A DNA stretch of 52,823 nucleotides from Streptomyces niveus (GTDB lineage Bacteria > Actinomycetota > Actinomycetes > Streptomycetales > Streptomycetaceae). The translations under genes and the position numbers were made by a program. This document shows positions 44,901 through 52,100 of the stretch, piece after piece. The notes beneath the pieces were generated by a model, which was not told where the DNA came from, ran no database searches, and worked only from the letters and a program-made list of their open reading frames with translations. Position 1 is the first letter of the stretch. Every line of letters starts with the position of its first letter. The DNA lies in contig NZ_MDCR01000139.1 of NCBI RefSeq assembly GCF_001723055.1, positions 1 through 52,823 on the forward strand, given 5' to 3'.

Positions 44901-47900
44901 GAGGGTGCGGTCGCGGCCTTCCGCCGCCACACCACCGCGTCCGCGTTCTGCGCCGTCGGGTCCGCGAAGGCGCATATGGGGCACGCCGAGGGAGCGGCCG
45001 GGCTGGTCGGCCTCGTCAAGGCCGTCCTGCAGACGCGTCACGGGGTGATCCCCGCCATGCCCGGCTACAGCCGTCCCAGTCCGCACATTTCGCTCGACGG
45101 GTCCCCGCTGCACATCCCCGCACGGCCGCTCGACTGGCGCGCCCCCGCCGGACGGCGGCGTCTCGCCGGGGTGAGTTCGTTCGGCTTCGGAGGGTCCTAC
45201 GCCCACGCCGTCATCGAGCAGGCTCCCGGCCGTCCCGTGCCGGCCGCCGCCGACGAACCACGGCTGTTCCCCTTCTCTGCGCGCGATCACCGGTACCTGC
45301 GTCAACTGGTGCGGCGCCACCGTGACTTCCTGGCCGAGGCGCCGCGTACGCCTCTCGCAGGGCTGGCCGCGACGCTCCACCACGGCCGCGAGCCGATGCC
45401 TCACCGGGTCGCCCTGGTCGCCGCCTCCGCCGATGGGCTGCTGTCCGCGATGGACGAGTACCTGGCCGGCCAGGACAGCGTGAACGCCGTGTACGTCGCC
45501 GCCCCGGACCATGCGGTGGGTCCCCGGCTGCGGGAGGCGGCGCGGATCTGGGCCGACGGCGGCGCGGTCCCGGACGATGTGTCACCCGCTCCGGGAACCG
45601 CGCGCGTTCATCTGCCCGTGCACCCCTTCGCCGGGACCCGGTACTGGTTCGGCGGCACCGATGTCCTCTCCGCCGAGGCGTTGCCCGAGGCCGAGGCCGA
45701 GGCCGGGGCCGGGGCCGCGCCGGAGGTCCCGGAGGTCGCCGAGGTGCGACGGCATGTCCTGGCGAGCGGATTCTCCGGCCGGCACGCGGGGCTGGGCCTG
45801 GACCGGCTCGACGACCTGCTCAGGCGCTGGTGCGCGCGATTGCTCGGTGAGGGCGGCTCCCCGCTCACCGCCGAGCGCCTGCGCGGCCTGCTGCACGACG
45901 AGGAACGCTACGGCCGCCTGGCGGACGCGCTCGTCGCGATGAGCGCACGACTGCCCGGCCCCGTCGGCCCGGCGGACTTCCCCGCCGAGATGGCCGCGCT
46001 GCGCACCGAGCACCCCGAACTCGCGCCCTGGCTGGACCTGGTGACCGTGTGTCTGCCCCGGCTGCCGGACATTCTGGCCGGCCGGGCGGACGCCCTGGAG
46101 GTGTTCTTCTCCTCCGACCATCCCGATCTGCTGCTGCGCGTCTACGACGGCAACACCGTCGCCGACCACCACAACGAGATCGTCGCCCGGCTCGTGGCCG
46201 CCCGCGCGCGCAATCTCCGGGCGTCCCGGCCCGACCGGCCCGTGCGGGTCCTGGAGATCGGCGGTGGCACCGGCGGAACCACCCGGCGACTGCTGGAGGC
46301 CCTCGCGGAGCACGGCACCGGCGTGCGCTACCAGTTCACCGACGTCTCGCCCGCCTTCCTGCCGGCCGCCCGCACCCGGTTCGACGGCACACCGGTGGAG
46401 TTCTCTTGCGCGGTGCTCGACCTCGACCGGGATCCGGTGGAGCAAGGCTTCGCACCGGGCGGCGTGGACATCGTCGTCGCGGCCAACTCCGTCCACGCGA
46501 GCCGCCACCTCGGTGAGAGCCTCGCCCGCGTCCGCGGGCTGCTCGCCCCCGGTGGTGTACTCGTCCTGGAGGAACTGGTCCGTAACCACGACTGCATGGC
46601 CGCCATGATCGGACCGCTGCCCGGCTACTGGTCCGCCATCGACGCGCAGGCGCGACTGCCGCACTCACCGTTCTTCGACGTGCCACGGTGGCGGGCGGCT
46701 CTCGCCGAGCAGGGTTTCGAGGGCACCTGGGCGCTCGGTGCGCCGGATCTGTCCGAGACCGAGTTCGACAACGCGGTGCTCTACAGCCAGGTGCCGTCCA
46801 CGGTCCCGGCACACCTGTCCGTACGCACACCCCACGTGAGCGATCCCGCCCCCGTCCCCGCACCGCCCGTCCTGGCCGTCCCGGCGCCCGCCGCATCGCC
46901 CAACGCGGCCGCCGACGCGGACGAGATTCGTGAACGCCTGCGCCCCGTCTTCGCGGGCTTCTTCGGGCTGGAGCCCGGTGAGGTGGACACCGCCGCGCCG
47001 TTCGACCGCTACGGAATGGACTCTCTGAGCGCCATTCAGCTGGTCCGAGGTCTGGAGCCGGAGTTCGGCAGGCTGCCGAAGGTGCTTCTGTACGAGCACA
47101 CGTCGATCGACTCGCTCGCGGCACATCTGGCCGTACACGCACCGGTTCCGTCGAACATCGAGCCGGCTCCCGCCGCCCCGGTGCCGTCGGCCGTCGCGCG
47201 GTACGCGGCCTCCCGCAGGACATGGACCAAGGACGAGGCGCCCGACGACCCGGTCGCCATCGTCGGTATGGCCGGGCGCTTCGCGCGCTCACCGGACCTG
47301 CGCACATGGTGGCGCCGGCTGCGCGACGGCGAGCACCTGGTCGACGAGATCCCCGCCGACCGGTTCGACTGGCGCGAGGTGTTCGGCGACCCGCACCGTA
47401 CGCCAGGCACCGTCAACAGCCGCTGGGGCTCGTTCATCGACGGCGTGGACGAGTTCGACGCCGACTTCTTCGGTATGACACCGCTGGAGGCCGAGTTGAT
47501 GGACCCCCAGCAGCGACTGATGCTCCAGACCGCCTGGCACGCGGTGGAGGACGCCGGCCACCGCCCGGCGGACCTGCGGGGCAGCCGGACGGGTGTATTC
47601 GTCGGCGCCACCTCCCACGACTACGACTGGCAGCTCCAGCGTGCCGGTCGCCACCGGGAGGGGCATGTCGTCAGCGGCAACGGCCACTGTCTGATAGCCA
47701 ACCGGGTGTCGTACCAGATGGACCTGCGGGGGCCCAGCGAAGCCGTGGACACCGCGTGCTCCAGCTCGCTGACCGCGCTGCACCGGGCGGTGCGCGCGGT
47801 CCGCTCCGGGGAGTGCGAGGCCGCGCTGGTCGGCGGTGTGCATCTGTTCCTGACCGCCGATCTGTTCGTCGCGCTCGGTCAGTTGGGCATCGTGTCGCCC

Positions 47901-49130
47901 GACGGGCGTTGCGCCGCCTTCGACCGCGGGGCCAACGGCATGGTCCGCGGCGAGGGATCTGTCGCGGTCCTGGTCAAACCGCTCTCCCAGGCTCTCGCCG
48001 ACGGCGACACGGTCTACGCCCTCGTACGCGGCAGCGGCGTCTCGCACGGCGGGGGAGGCCACATGGACTCCCTGATGATGCCCAACCCGACCGCCCAGGC
48101 GGAGCTGATCGCCTCCGTCTACCGCGACGCCGGAGTCGCCCCCCGTACGGTCACCTATGTCGAGGCGCACGGCACCGGCACCGAGGTCGGCGACCCCATC
48201 GAAGTCCGGGGGCTGCGCAAGGCGTTCGCCACCCTGGACGGCAGGACCGACGCCGAAGAGGTCGAGCCCTGGTGCCTGCTCGGTACGGTCAAGTCCAACG
48301 TGGGTCACACCGAGGCGGCGGCCGGACTGACCGGAGTCGTCAAGACGGTTCTCGCCATGCGGCACGCGCTGGTTCCGCCCACGCTTCACTTCACCGAGCC
48401 CAACCCCCTGCTCGACCTGGACGGGGGCCCCTTCCGGGTGGCTGACCGGCTCACCCCGTGGCCCGCGCACGACGGACCCCGACGTGCTGGTGTCAGCGCT
48501 TTCGGACTGGGCGGCACCAACGCGCACGTCCTCCTGGAGGACTTCCCCGAGACCCGTCCCGCCGCCGTTCCGGCGGCGGCGGGGAGCGTGTTCGTCGTGC
48601 CGCTGTCCGCCCGTACCCCGGAGCGGCTGCGCGCGCAGATCGAGACGCTGTACGCCGCCCTCACCGGGCCCGAGGACCTGCCCGAAGTGGCCGACATCGC
48701 CCACACCCTCACCGTGGGCCGGGACGAGATGGCGAGCCGCGCCGCGTTCACCGTCGCCTCGACCGAGGAACTGGTCGAGGTCCTGCGACGCACCATCGAC
48801 GGCGAAACGGACCCGCGCGCGTTCACCGGCGATGCCGCCGACGCGTCGGCGACCGTCCGTTCCGTGCACCCGCCGGCCGACGCGGCACGGGCCGCGCGGC
48901 GATGGGCGGCGGGCACCGCGCCGCTGCGCTCCGCCCCCGGCCGGCGCGTGTCGCTGCCCGGGTACGCCTTCGAGGCTCAGCGCCACTGGGCCGAACCCCT
49001 GGAGCCGGACGGGCCGAGCCCGGCAGCGGTGCCGCCCGCGGGCGACTCCCTGCCCGGACTGCTCCAGGCCCTCAACGAAGGCCGCCTCACGGTGGACCAG
49101 GCGGAACAGCTGATGGAAGGTGTGCGGTGA
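38952..49130 (+). CDS. Trans-AT PKS 2: DH-ACP, KS4-KR-ACP, KS5-cMT-ACP, KS6
   Basis: A 3392-residue protein. DH about 12-300: H36 is present but HxxxGxxxxP has Gln40 for Gly; D206 is in HPAVLDF, with the usual Gln/His four residues on absent. ACP4 (S355). KS4 441-855 (C612, H729, H769), with about 18 conserved residues missing at G676/D677 and HASGT instead of HGTGT. KR4 (loop near 1256, Y1398-N1402, LDD motif as in B-type). ACP5 (S1560). KS5 1669-2090 (C1836, H1971, H2011; AEAVV at 1900-1904 where GEGVG is normal). C-methyltransferase about 2250-2610 (LEIGGGTGG from 2434). ACP6 (S2691). KS6 2768-3195 (C2936, H3073, H3119) ends the catalytic part. The last 23 residues (LLQALNEGRLTVDQAEQLM...) resemble the start of PKS3 and probably dock to it. 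The DH completes the KS3 module. The KS5 module should give an alpha-methyl beta-keto unit. Confidence 0.94.
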   Translation: MPENRSPQRPDDLLRPLTGRRAATTVGPDDPAVRDHLVHQVPVLPGVFLLDLVLRTVRRGGIDPGLVELRRIVFRAPVMGTGGRSTVEVGLGEAAEGQPLPVTVRSRPADDPQAPWETNCTAELHRADGRPTRHVDFAALVDTAPRTVAVDDLYGLVRGLDIEHRGFMRASGTVHVGSLHAVARMRLADEAVAHLGDFHAHPAVLDFATLVPMLLLDGHDADGPRPAYIPLYIESFRARTGVAAQNVVHVPGPVGGGLDSELFDADLEICSPTGEVVAELIGFRAKRVRSADLITDRAQRPADRPDGAADPTPAAAAVGEGDFEDQVGALVAGRLGVGADDVDRDLGFYECGLSSVDLLGIAADLEEILRVELYPTLLFEHPTVRRLAAHVRKEHPAATAPAQPASGPPAAQPAPRPPVTPAAALVPRDRSSHDDSARVEPLAVVGLAGRYPGARTPQQLWEVLAEGEDRATAVPADRWDHTAYFDARRGTPGRTYSRWGAFCEGVAEFDAGFFHFDDRQAELTDPHERLLLQTAWEAVEDAGHTPEGLAEQTGRAVGVFAGAMWNDYQLHGLDRLRAGTADIAGSWSSALSNRLSYAFDFAGPSLTVDTACSAGTAALHLAADAIRRGECRAALVGGVNLSLHPYKYLRLAELGLLSPTGRCRPFGRDADGYVPGDHVYGLVRGSALLHSGRTSGYSVPSPEAQARVVSAALADAGVSPRTIGYLEAHASGTPLGDQIEVEALTSVYSAASDDRGYCAIGSAKPVIGHLEAAAGIAGITKVLMALRHRTLPAAADVGDPHPSIHWETTPFRLPARAEPWAAPVDPADGSPLPRRAAVSAFGAGGANAHVIVEEFTAPDLPRPAGGRPLAVPVSARSASALREQAGRLAAHLSSGPDLELADVAHTLRAGRRAMAHRLAVVASTTAELADGLRAFAEGRPPGCPVHTGTVADGSDAGPARRGDEDETARRWVTGSRTEWTVPEGACRVPLPTYPFERSRHWLGDIAQPGPAAVEVPPATSAGTPDGVRTLLYVPSTTPLPLPGRGTAPDGPLLVFDTDPDRTHELRALHPEVVTVRPGMSYQRTAPDTFEIEPGDAEQYHRLVATLRAEGRDPAAVLHLWALSAGDTTGSTASGGVLSALFLCRALMTGRRHPLPVLYSYASRGTSPGHAAVGGLARSVRLEQPNLLLRAVRFTSGGADAATLWAEVCAPADARGTEIRHTDDGRFAEVFLPAGPFTGHGEPGPVLSRPGGVYLITGGAGGIGLHTARRIAATDGVRLALLGRSPENHRTAQAVAELRALGADALYLTADVTDRPALLTAVERVRERFGPLTGVVHAAGVLDDALLVNKTRASAERVLAPKTEGIAGLDAVTGDDPLDYLLIHSSLASAVGSIGGADYSAANRALDAFAAWREERRTAGARHGRTLAVDWPLWRDGGMRIDAGLQDRVLARTGSVPLDSRTALDTLDAALALGAERVVVLHGDPVRLTAALDTAPEAGGRMPEDRSVTPARASAPPARPDGRARVEAAVEAMVTGALRRAGTEPPADWTRAGFMALGLTSVELAGLTTELGTWLGAELPATTLLRYPDTDRLVGHLLDQHGPAASAASAASAASDMSVPDGPPADEDPETLDPTDPARMPVGPPAAVAGPRSARDPHPGAGAGHGEQPIAVIGMAGRFPGSRDTAGLWADLLAARDLVSPVPPERWDHSLFHDPEGRRVDATDCGHGGFLDDVTRFDAAFFGLTPAEAEGLDPQTRQLMEVLHETAEDAAVAPRLRGSATGTFVGRCFGDYDQAMTSAGRRMGAHDVTGTSVTMTANRAAYHFDLTGPSLVVDTACSSSLYALHLAVEAVRRGECDMAFAAGTNLILDPQHYVRSSALGALSPSGRCHTFDARADGYVPAEAVVAVLIKPLDRALADGDPVHAVIRAVGVNHGGRAGSVTAPNPARQTQLLLDTWARAGVDPAHIGYLEAHGTGTALGDPVEIEGAVAAFRRHTTASAFCAVGSAKAHMGHAEGAAGLVGLVKAVLQTRHGVIPAMPGYSRPSPHISLDGSPLHIPARPLDWRAPAGRRRLAGVSSFGFGGSYAHAVIEQAPGRPVPAAADEPRLFPFSARDHRYLRQLVRRHRDFLAEAPRTPLAGLAATLHHGREPMPHRVALVAASADGLLSAMDEYLAGQDSVNAVYVAAPDHAVGPRLREAARIWADGGAVPDDVSPAPGTARVHLPVHPFAGTRYWFGGTDVLSAEALPEAEAEAGAGAAPEVPEVAEVRRHVLASGFSGRHAGLGLDRLDDLLRRWCARLLGEGGSPLTAERLRGLLHDEERYGRLADALVAMSARLPGPVGPADFPAEMAALRTEHPELAPWLDLVTVCLPRLPDILAGRADALEVFFSSDHPDLLLRVYDGNTVADHHNEIVARLVAARARNLRASRPDRPVRVLEIGGGTGGTTRRLLEALAEHGTGVRYQFTDVSPAFLPAARTRFDGTPVEFSCAVLDLDRDPVEQGFAPGGVDIVVAANSVHASRHLGESLARVRGLLAPGGVLVLEELVRNHDCMAAMIGPLPGYWSAIDAQARLPHSPFFDVPRWRAALAEQGFEGTWALGAPDLSETEFDNAVLYSQVPSTVPAHLSVRTPHVSDPAPVPAPPVLAVPAPAASPNAAADADEIRERLRPVFAGFFGLEPGEVDTAAPFDRYGMDSLSAIQLVRGLEPEFGRLPKVLLYEHTSIDSLAAHLAVHAPVPSNIEPAPAAPVPSAVARYAASRRTWTKDEAPDDPVAIVGMAGRFARSPDLRTWWRRLRDGEHLVDEIPADRFDWREVFGDPHRTPGTVNSRWGSFIDGVDEFDADFFGMTPLEAELMDPQQRLMLQTAWHAVEDAGHRPADLRGSRTGVFVGATSHDYDWQLQRAGRHREGHVVSGNGHCLIANRVSYQMDLRGPSEAVDTACSSSLTALHRAVRAVRSGECEAALVGGVHLFLTADLFVALGQLGIVSPDGRCAAFDRGANGMVRGEGSVAVLVKPLSQALADGDTVYALVRGSGVSHGGGGHMDSLMMPNPTAQAELIASVYRDAGVAPRTVTYVEAHGTGTEVGDPIEVRGLRKAFATLDGRTDAEEVEPWCLLGTVKSNVGHTEAAAGLTGVVKTVLAMRHALVPPTLHFTEPNPLLDLDGGPFRVADRLTPWPAHDGPRRAGVSAFGLGGTNAHVLLEDFPETRPAAVPAAAGSVFVVPLSARTPERLRAQIETLYAALTGPEDLPEVADIAHTLTVGRDEMASRAAFTVASTEELVEVLRRTIDGETDPRAFTGDAADASATVRSVHPPADAARAARRWAAGTAPLRSAPGRRVSLPGYAFEAQRHWAEPLEPDGPSPAAVPPAGDSLPGLLQALNEGRLTVDQAEQLMEGVR
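40979..40980 (+). other. In-frame deletion point in KS4
   Basis: At ...VPG|DHVYG... the segment that other KS domains here carry (for example EGVGAVVLKPLSRAIADG in KS2) is absent, about 54 bp. The flanking bases GGCGA would occur at both ends of an intact copy, as expected for slippage between short repeats. Confidence 0.7.
43758..43793 (+). repeat. 9-bp tandem repeat (x4) in the ACP5-KS5 linker
   Basis: GCCGCGTCC is repeated three times followed by GCCGCGTCA, encoding Ala-Ala-Ser four times in a flexible linker. Confidence 0.8.
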
Positions 49131-52100
49131 TCTCAGGAATGAACCGGCGGGACATTCTGGAGCGCGTCCGGACCGGAGAGCTGTCCGTGACGGACGCGGT
49201 CACGCTCATGCGCGCGGACGGAGACGACGGCACCGAGGTGGTCGCCTACCGGGCCGGGTGGCAGAGAGCCGAACCTGCCGGGGCTCCCCCCTCGTCCCCC
49301 GGAACCCGCCCATTGGTCGTGCTGGACCCCGCCGCTGCCGAACTCCCTGGTCTCCTCGCGACGAAGGGCGCGCGGGTCCTGCGCGCCGTGACCGGGCGGA
49401 CCGGCTCCCCGGACGGCTCGGCGCTCCCCGTCGGCGACGACACCGAGTGGGAGCGGTTGTGGGACCGGCTGGACGCGGAAGGCGAGACTCCCCGGCAGGT
49501 GGTGGTCGTCACGGCGGACGGCCCCGAACGGTGCCTGGACGCCGTGTATCCCGTCGTGCGTACGCTGATCCGCCGACCGGGCGGCGGCCCCGTCGCGATC
49601 GCGTGTGTCGCTGTCGGTGAGCGCGGCGCCGAGTCGGCCGACGCTCTCGGTGGTTTCTGCTCGATCGCCGCCCTGGAGGACGGCCGCCTCCGCCCGGTGG
49701 CCCTCTCCGCCGTCGGCCTCGCCGATCCCGTGGAGGCCGCCCTGCGTGAACTCGCGCTCCCCGCCGCGCCGTTGCGTCAGGTCCGGGTGGACGCGGACGG
49801 CCGGTGGGTGCGGACGCTGACCGCGACCGAGCTTGCCGTCCACGCCGGGCCGGACGCCCTGGGCGGTGTCCATCTGGTGTCGGGCGGCGGTGGAGGGATC
49901 GCCCTGCGCCTGGCGGAGGAACTGGCCTTCGGGGCCGGAGCCCGGCTGGTCCTGCTCGGCCGCTCCGCGCCGGGCGCCGGCGTCGACGACCTGGTGCGGC
50001 GAGTCCGGGACGCGGGCAGCGGGGGAGTCCGTTACGTACAGGGCGACGTGACCCGCCCCGACGACGTACGCCGGGCGGTGGCTCAGGCGCACAGGGCTTT
50101 CGGACCGGTCACTGATGTGCTGCACCTGGCGGGTGTCAATGAGGACGCCTACATCGTCAACAAGGCTCCCGGCGCCCACGCGCGTGTGCTGGCGCCGAAA
50201 CTGGCGGGAGCGCGCGCCCTGGACGAGGCCACCCGTGACGAACCGCTGCGGCACTTCACGTTGTTCTCCTCCCTCGCCGGGTACGCCGGCCACCCGGGGC
50301 AGGCCGACTACGCCGCCGCGGGCCGGGCATTGGGCGGGTTCGCCGTCCGGCGCGCGGAGCTGGTGGCGGCGGGCAGCCGCCGGGGGCGTACCGTCTCCGT
50401 CGGCTGGCCCCTGTGGGCCGACGGCGGGATGACGCTGAGCGACACCGACCGGCGGGCCGTCGAAGCCCTCCAGGGAATGGTCGCGATGCCGCCACGCACC
50501 GGGCTGTCGGTGCTGGCCGCGGCACGGCGGGTGGACGCGCCCGAGATCGTCGTCGTCCACGGACACCGGGCCCGGATCGAGAAGTTCGTACGGGACCGGC
50601 TCGCCTCCCCGGCCCCGGCCCCGAGTGCGGCGCGGGCCGACGCCACGGTGGGCCATCCGTCCGGGCCGGGGGGCGGCGCGCTGACCGGAACCGCCCGGGA
50701 CCTCCTCCTCGGCGAGGTCTCCCGGCTCACTCGGATGAAGCCCGGCCGGCTCCGGCCCGACCAGGAGTTCTCCGCGCTCGGCATCGACTCCGTCATGGTC
50801 AAACGCCTCGGAACCGCGTTGGAGGACCGCCTCGGCCCCATGCCGGCGACGCTGCTTTTCGACCACCGGACCGTGGACGACCTCGCGGCCTATCTTGTCT
50901 CGCACCACGGCCCGGCGCTGGCCGCCTCCGCGCGCGCGTCCGAGCCTTCCGCCGATGCCGATGCCGATGCCGATGCCGATGCCGATCCCGATCCTGACGC
51001 GTCGCGCACGTGGCCGAGCAGCACCGCCCGGTCCGCACCGGCGGGCGAGGGCATCCGGAGCGGAGCGGGCGCCCCCGACGACGCGATCGCCGTCATCGGC
51101 ATCGCCGGCCGCTACCCCGGCGCGCGCGACATCGACGAACTGTGGCAGATGCTGGTGGAGGGCCGCGACGCGATCACCGAGATACCGGCGGATCGGTGGG
51201 ACAAGGCCCGCTGGACGGACCGGGGCGAGCGGCTGCCCGGCACCAGCTACGGCCGCTGGGGCGGCTTCCTCGACGACATGGCCCGCTTCGACTCCCTGTT
51301 CTTCTCCGTCGCGCCGCGCGAGGCACGGCGGATGGACCCCGCCGAACGCCTCTTTCTGGAGGTGGCCTGGACCGCGCTGGAGGACGCCGGCTACACCCGG
51401 GACCGGCTCCACCACGCCACCCGTACCGACGACGGCCACGCGGTCGGCGTGTTCGCCGGCACCACCGGTCTCGCCTACGGACTGGTCGGCGCCGAGCAGT
51501 GGGGCAGGGGCAACCCTGTTCCCGCCTACTCCATGGAGTTCTCGCTCGCCAACCGCCTCTCCTGGTTCCTCGATGTCCACGGGCCGAGCCTCGCCGTCGA
51601 CACCGCCTGCTCCGCCTCCCTGACGGCCCTTCACCTCGCTTGCGAGAGCCTTCGGCACGGCGAGTGCCGGATGGCGATCGCCGGAGGCGCGTATCTCAAT
51701 CTGCACCCCATGAAGTTCGGCATGCTCGCCGAGCAGCGCATGATGTCCCCCGACGGCGTCTGCCGCGCGTTCGGCGAGGGCGGCAACGGCCTCGTACCCG
51801 GCGAGGGCGTCGGAGCCGTGGTGCTCAAGCCACTGGCCGCGGCCCGCGCAGACGGAGACCGCGTCGACGCCGTCATCCGTGCCACCGCCATCAGCCACGG
51901 CGGGCGCACCAACGGCTACACCGTGCCCTCCCCGAAGGCCCACGCCGCCGTGATCGGCTCCGCGCTGCGCCGGTCGGGAGTCGACCCCGACACCATCAGC
52001 TGCGTCGAGGCGCACGGCACCGGTACAGAACTCGGCGATCCCATCGAGATCGAGGGCCTGGCACGGGTATTCGGCCGGTCCGCCGAGCGGCGGGCCCCGG

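Noticed and set aside
49133..52015. Open frame of 960 codons on the minus strand at the right end
   Set aside because: Antisense of PKS3, which encodes KR, ACP and KS7 on the plus strand without a stop.
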